33,246 nucleotides of DNA. Source: an uncultured Phocaeicola sp. (lineage in GTDB: Bacteria; Bacteroidota; Bacteroidia; Bacteroidales; Bacteroidaceae). The position numbers and the translations under genes are program-made. The first letter of the stretch is position 1, and every line of letters begins with the position of its first letter. The DNA lies in the NCBI GenBank assembly GCA_948956705.1, contig CARCZS010000028.1, forward strand, positions 1 through 33,246. The letters run 5' to 3'. This document shows positions 16,597-25,362 of the stretch, one piece after another. The notes below the pieces were generated by a model, which saw only the letters and a program-made list of their open reading frames with translations, was not told where the DNA came from and searched no databases.

Positions 16597-18675
16597 ATGA
16601 AAAAACGATTTGTGACCGTTCTTTTGGCTTGTTCTTTGGCCGGAGGACTTTTTGCACAACAGCCTTGGTTTAAAGACAAGGATTTGACCTTGACCGGTGC
16701 TTATTATTATCCTGAGCATTGGGATGAGAGTCAATGGGAGAGAGATTTTAAACAGATGCACGATTTGGGTTTTGAATTCACCCATTTCGCGGAATTTGCT
16801 TGGGCGCAATTGGAACCGGAAGAGGGAAAATATGATTTTGCCTGGTTGGATAAAGCGGTGGCTTTGGCTGCCAAATATGATTTGAAAGTCATTATGTGTA
16901 CTTCTACGGCAACTCCACCGGTATGGCTGAGCCGTAAATACCCTGAAATTTTGATTAAAAATGAAAATGGTACCGTGCTTGATCACGGAGCACGTCAACA
17001 TGCTTCTTTTGCTTCTCCCGTTTATAGAGAACTGGCTTATAAAATGATAGAGAAGTTAGCTCAGCATTATGGAAATGATTCCAGAATAATCGGCTGGCAG
17101 CTCGATAATGAGCCGGCCGTACAATTTGATTATAATCCGAAAGCCGAACTGGCTTTCCGGGATTTTTTACGTGAAAAATATCATCATGACATTAAAGCAT
17201 TGAATGATGCCTGGGGAACGGCTTTTTGGAGTGAGGTTTATTCTTCTTTTGATGAAATAACTCTTCCTAAAACTGCCCAGATGTTTATGAATCATCATCA
17301 GATTTTGGATTACCGCCGTTTTGCTGCCAGTCAGACAAACGACTTTTTGAATGAACAATGTTTGTTGATTAAAAAATATGCAAAGAACCAATGGGTGACT
17401 ACTAACTATATTCCTAATTATGAGGAAGGACATATAGGTGGCAGCCCTGCACTTGATTTTCAAAGTTATACTCGCTATATGGTGTATGGAGACAATGAAG
17501 GGATCGGCCGTCGCGGATATCGAGTGGGAAATCCGTTGCGTATTGCTTTTGCCAATGACTTTTTCAGACCCATACAAGGCACTTATGGAGTAATGGAACT
17601 TCAGCCAGGGCAGGTGAATTGGGGGAGTATCAATCCTCAACCGCTGCCCGGAGCTGTCCGTTTATGGATGTGGAGCGTATTTGCCGGTGGAGGCGACTTT
17701 ATCTGTACTTATCGTTATCGCCAGCCTCTGTATGGCACGGAACAATATCACTACGGCATTGTAGGTACAGACGGAACAACGGTAACTCCCGGTGGACGTG
17801 AATATGAGCAGTTCATGAAAGAAATCAGACAGCTGCGGGGACAGGTTGCAGCTCGTGAGGTGAAACCGGCCGATTATTTGGCGCGTCGTACTGCCATTCT
17901 TTTTAATCATGAAAATTCATGGAGCATTGAGCGCCAGAAGCAAAATCGTACATGGAATACATTAGGGCATATTGAGAAATATTATCGCACGTTGAAATCT
18001 TTTGGCGCGCCCGTAGATTTTATCAATGAAAGCAAGGAGTTCTCCTCTTATCCTGTGATCATAGCTCCGGCTTATCAATTGGCTGACAAGGCATTGGTAG
18101 ACAGATGGACTGATTATGTAAAGAAGGGTGGTAATTTGGTCTTAACTTGCCGTACAGCCCAAAAAGACCGCCATGGACGTTTACCCGAAGCTCCTTTCGG
18201 TTCCATGATAAATGAACTGACCGGTAATGAAATGGAGTTTTATGATTTATTACTTCCTGAAGAACCGGGCAAATTACGGATGGATGGAAAAGAATATACG
18301 TGGAATACTTGGGGAGAGATATTGAAACCGGGTAAGGATTCACAAGTATGGGCTACTTATACACAGGAATTTTATGAAGGAAAACCGGCAGTCACTACTC
18401 GTAAGTTGGGAAAAGGTACTGTTACTTACGTGGGAGTGGATAGTACGGACGGATTATTGGAGAAAGATATTTTGAAGAAACTATATGCGCAATTGAATAT
18501 TCCTGTGATGGATTTACCATACGGTGTTACTTTAGAGTACCGCAATGGTATGGGGATTGTACTGAATTATACAGATAAACCTTATAAGTTCGTACTTCCT
18601 TCGGGAGCCAAAGTGCTGATAGGAGAGCCGGTAATTCCTACAGCAGGAGTATTGGTATTTTCTATTACTGATTGA
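16597..18675 (+). CDS. GH42 beta-galactosidase
   Basis: A 692-residue secreted family GH42 enzyme, expected to remove beta-galactose from galactan side chains. Signal peptide 1-20 (GGLFAQ). The TIM barrel begins LTLTGAYYYPEHWDESQWERD. Acid/base Glu172 lies in IGWQLDNEPAV and the nucleophile is expected at Glu334 in GVMELQPGQVNW. A trimerisation-type domain (about 400-600, with KKGGNLVLTCRTAQKD) and a short C-terminal beta domain complete the family layout. The frame stays open 12 codons upstream, but those overlap GH43; the ATG at 16597 gives the signal peptide and a 14-nt gap. Second and last gene of the plus-strand operon. Confidence 0.92.
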   Translation: MKKRFVTVLLACSLAGGLFAQQPWFKDKDLTLTGAYYYPEHWDESQWERDFKQMHDLGFEFTHFAEFAWAQLEPEEGKYDFAWLDKAVALAAKYDLKVIMCTSTATPPVWLSRKYPEILIKNENGTVLDHGARQHASFASPVYRELAYKMIEKLAQHYGNDSRIIGWQLDNEPAVQFDYNPKAELAFRDFLREKYHHDIKALNDAWGTAFWSEVYSSFDEITLPKTAQMFMNHHQILDYRRFAASQTNDFLNEQCLLIKKYAKNQWVTTNYIPNYEEGHIGGSPALDFQSYTRYMVYGDNEGIGRRGYRVGNPLRIAFANDFFRPIQGTYGVMELQPGQVNWGSINPQPLPGAVRLWMWSVFAGGGDFICTYRYRQPLYGTEQYHYGIVGTDGTTVTPGGREYEQFMKEIRQLRGQVAAREVKPADYLARRTAILFNHENSWSIERQKQNRTWNTLGHIEKYYRTLKSFGAPVDFINESKEFSSYPVIIAPAYQLADKALVDRWTDYVKKGGNLVLTCRTAQKDRHGRLPEAPFGSMINELTGNEMEFYDLLLPEEPGKLRMDGKEYTWNTWGEILKPGKDSQVWATYTQEFYEGKPAVTTRKLGKGTVTYVGVDSTDGLLEKDILKKLYAQLNIPVMDLPYGVTLEYRNGMGIVLNYTDKPYKFVLPSGAKVLIGEPVIPTAGVLVFSITD

Positions 18676-18695
18676 AAACGTATGATTGATAGAAC

Positions 18696-18727
18696 AAAAA
18701 GGAGCGGCTTCACAGTCGCTCCTTTTT
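18696..18727. terminator. Bidirectional terminator between GH42 and GH105
   Basis: An 8-bp stem (GGAGCGGC at 18701-18708, GTCGCTCC at 18715-18722, one G-T pair) with a 6-nt loop is flanked by A5 and T5. It lies between the convergent GH42 and GH105 genes and can serve both. Confidence 0.88.
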
Positions 18728-18793
18728 ACTTAACCTAAATCTAACCTTTAAATCATAGTCTATGAAAAATCGATTCACTAACCAATCATATTA

Positions 18794-19927
18794 TTAATTT
18801 AATTTGTAAACCTCACTTCCGGCGAGCAGGAAACACCCTACTCCAAAATCTTCAAAATCGGGTACTTTATCGTATGTGACAGGTTGACTGTCTTTCGGTT
18901 CTTTTCCGGTTCCTTGTACAAGTCCTAGGAAGCCGTTAGGGTGAACGGCATCCTTCACCATAGCATTCCATGCTTTCAACAAGACTGGCAGGTATTCTTT
19001 TCTGTCCAACAGTCCGTTACGTACCCCCCATGCCATGCCATATACAAATAAAGCGGTGCCACTGGTTTCTTTACCTCCGAAGTTTGATTCGTCATGCATA
19101 CTTACATTCCAAAAACCATCAGTACGTTGGCAATTTTTGATAGCTTTACTCATGGTCAGGAAATCATTGATATAGTCGGCGCGATGTTTTTCATCAGTAG
19201 GAATTTCATTCAATACACGTACCAGTGCTGCATATACCCATCCATTACCACGACTCCAATAGCAATTCTTACCGTTAGGTTCTTTGTAAGGGGGATCAAA
19301 GTCTTGGTCTCTCCACCACAAACCTTCTTTTTGGTTGTACATGCCATTCTCACCATGTTTGTTACGGGTATATTCATACATATCCCACATTTTGTCGAAA
19401 TATTTTTGTTTTCCGGTCAATTTTCCCAGTTTGGCAAATACAGGCATTCCCATTTGGATGGCGTCAATCCACCACCAATCATTTACTTGAGGAGTGTTGA
19501 CCAGCATATCTATATTGGCTTTGACCTTACGGATTCTTTCCGGATCGGGACAAATGTTATATAAATCAATGTAAGTCTGGCTGGCACAGTAATCATCAGC
19601 ATTGCGAGTGGTGGTACCGTTGCGGAATCCCCATTCGTGGTAATTTGACCAATCGACAGCGTATTTATAATAGTCATCGCGTGGATAGACGGAGTAAAGA
19701 GCCATTAATCCTTCATAATATACTCCGCGTGTCCAGATATTACTGGGACGGGTTACATTTTTTACAAAAGAAGGAGTACGATAATCGGCATACTTCTTCA
19801 TGAAGTAATCATTGACTTTTGTAACAGTTTTCAACGTTTCTTTTTTGTCCGGCAAGTCTTGTGCTTTTACAACTCCAAAACCTAATGCAACAAAAAAGAA
19901 TGATAGTATTAATTTTTTCTTCATCAT
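18794..19927 (-). CDS. GH105 unsaturated rhamnogalacturonyl hydrolase
   Basis: A 377-residue (alpha/alpha)6-barrel enzyme that removes the 4,5-unsaturated galacturonyl residue left at the non-reducing end by rhamnogalacturonan lyase. Signal peptide 1-22 (VVKAQ), so it acts in the periplasm. Typical motifs: RPSNIWTRGVYYEGL (about 60-74), NADDYCASQTY (109-119), VNDWWWIDAIQMGMPVFAKL with the likely catalytic Asp155, YWSRGNGWVYAAL and FGVGCFLLAGSE near the end. Length is normal for the family. Transcribed alone from a promoter at 19954-20009 carrying the locus element. Two consecutive ATGs (19927, 19924) are possible starts with equal effect. Confidence 0.92.
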   Translation of the reverse strand: MMKKKLILSFFFVALGFGVVKAQDLPDKKETLKTVTKVNDYFMKKYADYRTPSFVKNVTRPSNIWTRGVYYEGLMALYSVYPRDDYYKYAVDWSNYHEWGFRNGTTTRNADDYCASQTYIDLYNICPDPERIRKVKANIDMLVNTPQVNDWWWIDAIQMGMPVFAKLGKLTGKQKYFDKMWDMYEYTRNKHGENGMYNQKEGLWWRDQDFDPPYKEPNGKNCYWSRGNGWVYAALVRVLNEIPTDEKHRADYINDFLTMSKAIKNCQRTDGFWNVSMHDESNFGGKETSGTALFVYGMAWGVRNGLLDRKEYLPVLLKAWNAMVKDAVHPNGFLGLVQGTGKEPKDSQPVTYDKVPDFEDFGVGCFLLAGSEVYKLN

Positions 19928-19953
19928 GTTGTTTTAGTGTTTTAATGGTAGCG

Positions 19954-20009
19954 CAAAAATAGGATGGTCTGGGATTTCCTACAATGGAAATGTGTACATC
20001 TTCCTTGAA
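19954..20009 (-). promoter_or_regulatory. Promoter and candidate operator of GH105
   Basis: Reading leftwards: the element TTCAAGGAAGATGTAC (20009-19994), 32 nt, then TATTTTTG (19961-19954), a consensus -7 box, with TTGT (19984-19981) as -33 at a 19-nt spacer. The leader is about 20 nt. The element's right half TGTAC is perfect. Confidence 0.65.
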
Positions 20010-20067
20010 TATTATGCATGTGTACGCATTTCGAGTGTATTTTTTATTTAACAGTGTTCTTATTGGG

Positions 20068-21912
20068 TTATTTGTCTTTATTTGCAGACCGTTCATAAAT
20101 CTTTTCTCCTTCTTTTATCTCTAGTTCCAAACCTTTAAAATTAACATTGGCCACATTTGAGATGCTTAATCCTTTTTGAGCTTTGATATGGCAATTCTCA
20201 AAAAAGAATGTATCATTTCCGAATGGAGCCTCTTTAAAACCATACATGGTTCCTGCTGATTGTGCTTCTCCATTTATATTCTTGAAATGGATATTGCGCA
20301 AACAGGTCAGCGGATAATGTGCAGGTGAAAGCGGAGGAACCATACGCCATTCCATATTGATATCAAAGATACTGCGCGCTCCTTTGATGGTAATATCTTC
20401 AAAAGTGATATTTTCCACAGTTCCGCCGCGGCTGGGCTGACTTTTAAAACGTAAGGGGCTCCAGTTTTCGTTATCCATCAGGCAGGAACGTATGGTCACA
20501 TTGCGTATGCCGCCTGATATTTCACTGCCCATAGCCACTCCACCATGACCGTATGCAAAATGACAGTTTTCTATCAGAATGTTTTCACTGGGACGTCCTA
20601 CTCTGCGTCCGTCCTCGTCTCGTCCGGATTTGATGGAGATGCAATCATCATGTGCCTCAATGCGGGTGGAAGTAATCAGTATATCATTGGACGAATCAAT
20701 ATCTATGCCATCGGAACTGGGTATATATTCCAATGCACGGATATCGATTCCATCTATAGTGAAGCCATTTGTGTAAAGTACATGAAGACACCATGAGGCC
20801 TGATTTATCATTTTTAAACCGGAAATCTTACCTCCCGGGCAATCTGTGAAACATAACAGTCTGGGACGTCCGGAGTTTCCGAATGGAATTTTTTTCCATT
20901 CTACTCCTTTACCATCGATAACTCCTTCACCATAAACTTTAACTCCGTCTGAATGGTCAAAATTCAAGAAAGCACATCGCCACCTTTTTTCTATACCTTC
21001 AAAACGGGTAGGGATGACAGGAAATTCATTGGGGTCGACAGTGCTGATTAGTTTGGCGTTTTTTTCTATACGTAAATCTACACCACGTGGGAAGAATAGA
21101 GCGCCGCTTAGATACTCCCCGGCAGGAATAACTATCGTTCCGCCTCCATTGTGAGCTGCTTCATTAATGATACGTTGTAAAGTGGCTGTTTCCGAATAGC
21201 CATTTCCTTTTACGCCATATTCTTTAATGTTATATTCTCTGTTATTTTTTCCGATAGATATGAGCTTGCTTTCCCATGCTTCCAGTTTAATGGTCAGACG
21301 GGTACGGTTATTGACAATTGTTGCATTTATCGGTTGGAGTGTGCCATCTGTCGCATTCCATTCTTTTGCGACTCCTACTTTATCAAAGTCTGCTGTAAAT
21401 TCAGTAGCTTTATTCCCTTCATTGAATATGAAGTAGAGGTCGCCATCGGGCATTACTCTGCGCGTGTAGCGGATAGAATCATTGGCAGGTGAAATGATTT
21501 TCATTTCCGGTTCCGGAAGGGAAGAGCTTACCTGTGCTGTCCATCTGGTGGATGGCTCAATCCTGCTATTGGTTAAATCTGATAGGGAACCGGGAGCAGT
21601 GAAACTTTTGTCAATGAAAGAAGCAGGCTTCCTTCCCCAAAACAGGACCTTTCCTCCACGTGAGGAAAATGTTTCTATCACTTTCCAGGCAGATGCGGAA
21701 ATAACATCTGATGATGGGATAATCAATGTTTCATATCTTTGTCCGCTTTTATTTTCCAGATAGCCGGAACCTATGGTCAGTGCTTCCGTAAAAGCATCAT
21801 CGTTTATGTAGTCAAAATCTCGTTGATGAGTTAACAGCTGTTGGGTAAGAGTGACGATATCCTTATAAACTTCATTGTTACCCAGCCACATAGTAGATGT
21901 GGGGTAATACAT
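20068..21912 (-). CDS. 3' part: rest of GH106-like domain plus GH28
   Basis: The frame after the TAG has its first ATG at 21912 and would give 614 residues. Residues 1-215 complete the GH106-like part (MYYPTSTMWLGNNE, VYKDIV, RRVMPDGDLYFIFNEGNK). From about 226 (REYNIKEYGVKGNG) a full GH28 beta-helix follows. It has SSDGIDID (399-406), AHDDCIS (DD 422-423), a true GHG at 455-457 in YGHGGVAMGSE, and RFKS. All GH28 motifs are intact. No signal peptide and no good ribosome-binding sequence precede the ATG, so an independently started product would stay in the cytoplasm away from its substrate. It is better read as the C-terminal half of the fusion. Confidence 0.65.
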   Translation of the reverse strand: MYYPTSTMWLGNNEVYKDIVTLTQQLLTHQRDFDYINDDAFTEALTIGSGYLENKSGQRYETLIIPSSDVISASAWKVIETFSSRGGKVLFWGRKPASFIDKSFTAPGSLSDLTNSRIEPSTRWTAQVSSSLPEPEMKIISPANDSIRYTRRVMPDGDLYFIFNEGNKATEFTADFDKVGVAKEWNATDGTLQPINATIVNNRTRLTIKLEAWESKLISIGKNNREYNIKEYGVKGNGYSETATLQRIINEAAHNGGGTIVIPAGEYLSGALFFPRGVDLRIEKNAKLISTVDPNEFPVIPTRFEGIEKRWRCAFLNFDHSDGVKVYGEGVIDGKGVEWKKIPFGNSGRPRLLCFTDCPGGKISGLKMINQASWCLHVLYTNGFTIDGIDIRALEYIPSSDGIDIDSSNDILITSTRIEAHDDCISIKSGRDEDGRRVGRPSENILIENCHFAYGHGGVAMGSEISGGIRNVTIRSCLMDNENWSPLRFKSQPSRGGTVENITFEDITIKGARSIFDINMEWRMVPPLSPAHYPLTCLRNIHFKNINGEAQSAGTMYGFKEAPFGNDTFFFENCHIKAQKGLSISNVANVNFKGLELEIKEGEKIYERSANKDK

Positions 21913-21936
21913 GGCAATTCGTGCTCCCGGCTTCCC

Positions 21937-23355
21937 CTAACTCATCAGGTAAGTGGTGCGATTCGTATATTTATTCAGGCCTTTCATACCGGGATCACTC
22001 ATCCAATTGCGATGTTTGGACCCTGCCGGCCAGAACATGAATTCAAAGAAGTTAATCCCACGGGCAATTTGATGATCTACAACAAATTTGGCTTGGGGAA
22101 TGGTAGGGGAGATGTGGTAAGCTGCAAAACTTTCGCTGAATGCTCTAGGTTTTCCATAAACATGAGCTACAGATGAGGCCAGTTTGGGGAAATCATTAAG
22201 GGTACCGGGCCATATTTGGTTCCAGATTGCATCTACTCCGGGTATTTGAACTTTACTTAAATTCCGGAAATAGTCTCCTTCAGCTTTAACACATGCGGGC
22301 ATTTCATGTTCTTTGTTAAGATGGGTAATGTGGGCTACTCCATTAGCCGCACACCAATCGGCCTGTAATTTGAAAAAATGGGTGGCGAACAAGCTGGACC
22401 AGACATCCCAATAATCGGCTTTTACCCTTTGTTCCTGTATGGTGGGCGAAGTGGTAAAAAAGGAGGCCAGATAGGGAGTCGGATCATACCCTTTTGTATC
22501 TTTGAATGTTTGGACAATGGAAGGAGTCCAGGGTAAATGTGCATAATCGGGTTCGTCTCCCCGGAAACCAAGTACGGTGGTACCCAGCTCTTTACCAAGG
22601 TATTTTTTATACTGTTCATGTGTCCAATCAATGAATTGTTGTACGGCAACAGGATTCAGATAATCACACAGAGAATTAGTGGCATCTTTGCCGCCGTTGG
22701 GATTATTAACGGCTCGGGTTACGGCCGTCCGAAAGTCGCTTTTGACCAATAGGATCTTCCAGTCATCCAGTCCGGCGTTGAAACTTATTTCACCATTATT
22801 AATTGCTACAGTTCTGTTAGGAGCACCGGATGTACTGACGGCTACCGCACTGATGATTTCCGGTGCTATTTTATGGTTTGTCATTACTTCTCCCCGTTTT
22901 ATCTGTATGGTATCACCTATCACAAGAGCTTGCATTCTCAAATCGGGACGTTCCTGTGAGAATTTTCCTCCTGCAAATCCGCTGGGATATTTTCCTTCAT
23001 CAATAATCCAGACTTTCATGCCTCGCTTTTTGGCTTCAAGTACTCCGGTACGAATCGCTTTAAACCATTCTTCGGAAAGATATTTGAAGGGTAGTTTGTA
23101 ACCTGCTTCAAATATTATGGCACGGAATCCTTTCTTCTTGATAGAATCCAAGTCATTGCAAATAGTCTTTTTATCCATTTTCCCTTCCCAACCCCATATT
23201 ACATGGTTGGCAAATTCCACAGGAGGGTCTGCAAATTGTTGTTCTAGACGGGAAAGGGGTGTTTCATGAATGCCTTGCCAGGATTTTATTTCATCTTTTG
23301 CGAATAAGGAGTTGAAATAAAAAAGGGAAGCAATAAATAATAGTATCTTTTGCAT
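21937..23355 (-). CDS. 5' part: GH106-like barrel, secreted, truncated
   Basis: If the TAG at codon 473 is obeyed, the product has 472 residues. It has a signal peptide (1-19, NSLFA) and most of a divergent GH106-like TIM barrel: PPVEFANHVIWGWEGKM (about 44-60), then GFRAIIFEAGY and KVWIIDEGKYPSGFAGG. Candidate catalytic carboxylates are Glu268 in GFRGDEPDYAH and Glu408 in RAFSESFAAYH. It differs clearly from the GH106 protein at 2659-5421 and may have another specificity. Cut at this point it lacks the end of its barrel and the beta-sandwich, so it is probably not functional alone. Confidence 0.7.
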   Translation of the reverse strand: MQKILLFIASLFYFNSLFAKDEIKSWQGIHETPLSRLEQQFADPPVEFANHVIWGWEGKMDKKTICNDLDSIKKKGFRAIIFEAGYKLPFKYLSEEWFKAIRTGVLEAKKRGMKVWIIDEGKYPSGFAGGKFSQERPDLRMQALVIGDTIQIKRGEVMTNHKIAPEIISAVAVSTSGAPNRTVAINNGEISFNAGLDDWKILLVKSDFRTAVTRAVNNPNGGKDATNSLCDYLNPVAVQQFIDWTHEQYKKYLGKELGTTVLGFRGDEPDYAHLPWTPSIVQTFKDTKGYDPTPYLASFFTTSPTIQEQRVKADYWDVWSSLFATHFFKLQADWCAANGVAHITHLNKEHEMPACVKAEGDYFRNLSKVQIPGVDAIWNQIWPGTLNDFPKLASSVAHVYGKPRAFSESFAAYHISPTIPQAKFVVDHQIARGINFFEFMFWPAGSKHRNWMSDPGMKGLNKYTNRTTYLMS

Positions 23356-23390
23356 GATGTTTATGATTAGGTTTGAGTCTTATATGCATA

Positions 23391-23409
23391 AGGGCGCATC
23401 AAAGCGCCC
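23391..23409 (-). repeat. GC-rich hairpin between PL11 and the fusion gene
   Basis: GGGCGC (23392-23397) and GCGCCC (23404-23409) pair around a 6-nt loop in an otherwise AT-rich gap. No T-run follows on the minus strand, so it is not a classical terminator. It may stabilise the upstream PL11 mRNA or be a small REP-like repeat. Confidence 0.5.
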
Positions 23410-23468
23410 CTACAGCAAAGGGATATCCGTTACAGTTTTTAGAGGAATCCTTCATGCTAATCTTAATA

Positions 23469-25319
23469 TTATTCTCCTAAATAATAGGAGGGAACAGGAG
23501 CTTGTGGATATCCCATGGAACGATGAGCTACATAACTTCTATATATTCCGTCTTGCATCAATGTGGTACGACGGTCTTTTGCCGGAAGATTGGTTGTGTA
23601 GATACGTATTTCACCGGGCAATGCGGTGATTATTTCTTCACGCCAGTCTCCATATAAGTCTGCGATCATTAAGATATCACCTTCAATTCCTTGTGTCAGT
23701 GTTTCTCCTTTCCATTTTACAATACTTAGTGAACGACCGTTTGAAGAGGAACTTGCCCCCCATCGGTTATCGTCCCCTTTGAATGTTTCGCGCAATAAGT
23801 CACCGTCCCACCAGGTCCAATTACGGCAGGAGGGCACTTCCTCATTTTTACCTAAAGGTTTACCGTCAGCCGAAAGTAGATATTTGTCTGTGCTGCCTCC
23901 TTTACGGTCTTCGCTGGCAAAACATTCCAGACCTTTGTGGACCGGATCAAAATCAGCAACCATCCCATCGCCTACATGGAATGTCTTATGACCGATATTC
24001 CATACCGGTTGTCCTGTTCTGGCATCCACAACACAAACGCCACGTCCGTTCTCGTGCCAAGGTTCCAGACAAAGGAACACTTCCATACCAGGACGATCCG
24101 GGTCGATATCAGTCAGATAGATTTTATCAGGGTGTCCTAGTCCGGTAGACCATAGTAAAGTCCCGTTATCATCAAGCATGCATGAGCCTAACAGAATTTC
24201 ATCTTTTCCATCTTCATCCACATCACCACATACCATATTATGGGAACCCATGCTTCTTACTACGGGATTTTCTTCATCGCCGTCCCATCGCCATGCACGT
24301 TCCAGTTTGTTATCTTTCAGCTGCCATGCATCTACAGTCATCAGTTTGTAAGTGCCACGACATGCCAATATATAAGGGGTCTTGCCGTCCAGATAGGCCA
24401 TTCCTATTTGGTTACGGTTCTGCCGGACCAGATTTCCATACCTGTCATTCCGTTCAGGCCAGTCCACACGGGCAATTTCTTTTCCGGTCATTCCATCCCA
24501 TACACTTAGATACTCCTCACCGGAATCTACCCGTCCTTTTTCATTTCGTTGGGTTGTTTCCGGAGCTGTTTTTAAGGCAATTTCTGCTTTGCCATCTCCA
24601 TTGAAGTCGTATGCGATGAAAGGGGAGTACCAAACACCGGGCTCGATACCTTGTCCTAAATCTTTAGACCATAAAAAAGTGCCGTCACTTAAATAAGCCT
24701 CAATTTGATAAGTTGAACCATCCAAAGTACCGGGCATTCCGGGATCCACATTTTTTTCCGGGGTGCGGATGATATAATCGTAAATGCCATCCCCGTTCAA
24801 ATCAGCAACGGCTATTTTGCCTGCTTTTATATTGCGGTTCAATTTAATGGACTGATAGTCTCTCAATATAGAAAAGTCCACATCCAATTTGGAAGATGTG
24901 TCAATCACTTTTTTCTTTTTATCTAATGCACAGATCCAATAGGTTGCTTTTCCGGCAACGGGAGTCTGGTCAACAAAGTCACAGGTGTTTTTAATTGGAT
25001 TTTTTGATAAGCGCTGTGTCTTGCCGTTTGCAGAACGGTAGAGGTGGAAGGAAGTGTCAGTTCCATCTTGTTCCAATAGTCTCCAACTGAGGTAGATACC
25101 TTTCCCGTCTGCAGATGGAGTGGCCGTTAATCCTCTGTCTAAGTTTTCTTTTATTCTTTCTGTTGCAAAACCTTTGATTTCCGGTTTGGGCTCATGGCGT
25201 GGTTCTAGTATTTCGTAATAATATGTACGTTCACGCAAGTCTTGGGCTATCATGTTTGTTGATATGCTAAGCAACAGGGGTACCGAGCATAATCCTATAA
25301 GCAGGTTCTTGTTTTTCAT
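23469..25319 (-). CDS. PL11 rhamnogalacturonan lyase
   Basis: 616 residues of family PL11, which cleaves the RG-I backbone between rhamnose and galacturonic acid by beta-elimination. Signal peptide 1-25 (NMIAQ). An N-terminal beta-domain (about 60-145, LTATPSADGKGIYLSWRLL) precedes an eight-bladed propeller with repeated calcium-binding loops: DLNGDG (173-178), YDFNGDGKAEIALK (237-250), GDVDEDGKDEILLGS (365-379) and VADFDPVHKG. The C-terminus keeps GDWREEIITALPGEIRIYTT, typical of PL11. Its unsaturated products are the substrate of the GH105 enzyme at 18794-19927. It follows the GH78-type gene by 43 nt and shares its promoter. Confidence 0.93.
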   Translation of the reverse strand: MKNKNLLIGLCSVPLLLSISTNMIAQDLRERTYYYEILEPRHEPKPEIKGFATERIKENLDRGLTATPSADGKGIYLSWRLLEQDGTDTSFHLYRSANGKTQRLSKNPIKNTCDFVDQTPVAGKATYWICALDKKKKVIDTSSKLDVDFSILRDYQSIKLNRNIKAGKIAVADLNGDGIYDYIIRTPEKNVDPGMPGTLDGSTYQIEAYLSDGTFLWSKDLGQGIEPGVWYSPFIAYDFNGDGKAEIALKTAPETTQRNEKGRVDSGEEYLSVWDGMTGKEIARVDWPERNDRYGNLVRQNRNQIGMAYLDGKTPYILACRGTYKLMTVDAWQLKDNKLERAWRWDGDEENPVVRSMGSHNMVCGDVDEDGKDEILLGSCMLDDNGTLLWSTGLGHPDKIYLTDIDPDRPGMEVFLCLEPWHENGRGVCVVDARTGQPVWNIGHKTFHVGDGMVADFDPVHKGLECFASEDRKGGSTDKYLLSADGKPLGKNEEVPSCRNWTWWDGDLLRETFKGDDNRWGASSSSNGRSLSIVKWKGETLTQGIEGDILMIADLYGDWREEIITALPGEIRIYTTNLPAKDRRTTLMQDGIYRSYVAHRSMGYPQAPVPSYYLGE

Positions 25320-25362
25320 AAGATCTGATTTTTTATAGAAGTTTGATAACGATTTCTTATAA

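Larger units (their letters stand above)
20068..23355 (-). pseudogene. GH106-like/GH28 fusion gene broken by in-frame TAG
   Basis: A single 1,096-codon frame runs from the ATG at 23355 to the TAA at 20068 and is interrupted only by TAG at 21939-21937 (codon 473). Both halves are in the same frame, so this is one nonsense codon and not a frameshift. The sequence around it reads YLMS-stop-GKPGARIAMYYPTSTMW and continues one domain without loss. The codon could derive from CAG (Gln) by one C-to-T change. Layout: signal peptide 1-19, GH106-like barrel about 40-620, GH28 beta-helix about 707-1095. Nothing downstream has decayed, so the mutation is recent, or the stop is read through, or it is a sequence error. 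It follows PL11 by 113 nt in the GH78-PL11 operon. Confidence 0.8.

Noticed and set aside
21901..21960. Frameshift as the cause of the split gene
   Set aside because: Both halves are in the same frame (23355 and 21912 differ by a multiple of three), so only a nonsense codon separates them.
21841..22176. Plus-strand frame spanning the TAG of the fusion gene
   Set aside because: It is a shadow of the GH106-like domain. It shows no domain and does not explain the stop.
20068..23355. Genome-wide recoding of TAG to glutamine
   Set aside because: The GH28 gene at 8354-9838 ends with TAG exactly at its family's expected length, and no other in-frame TAG occurs inside a gene.
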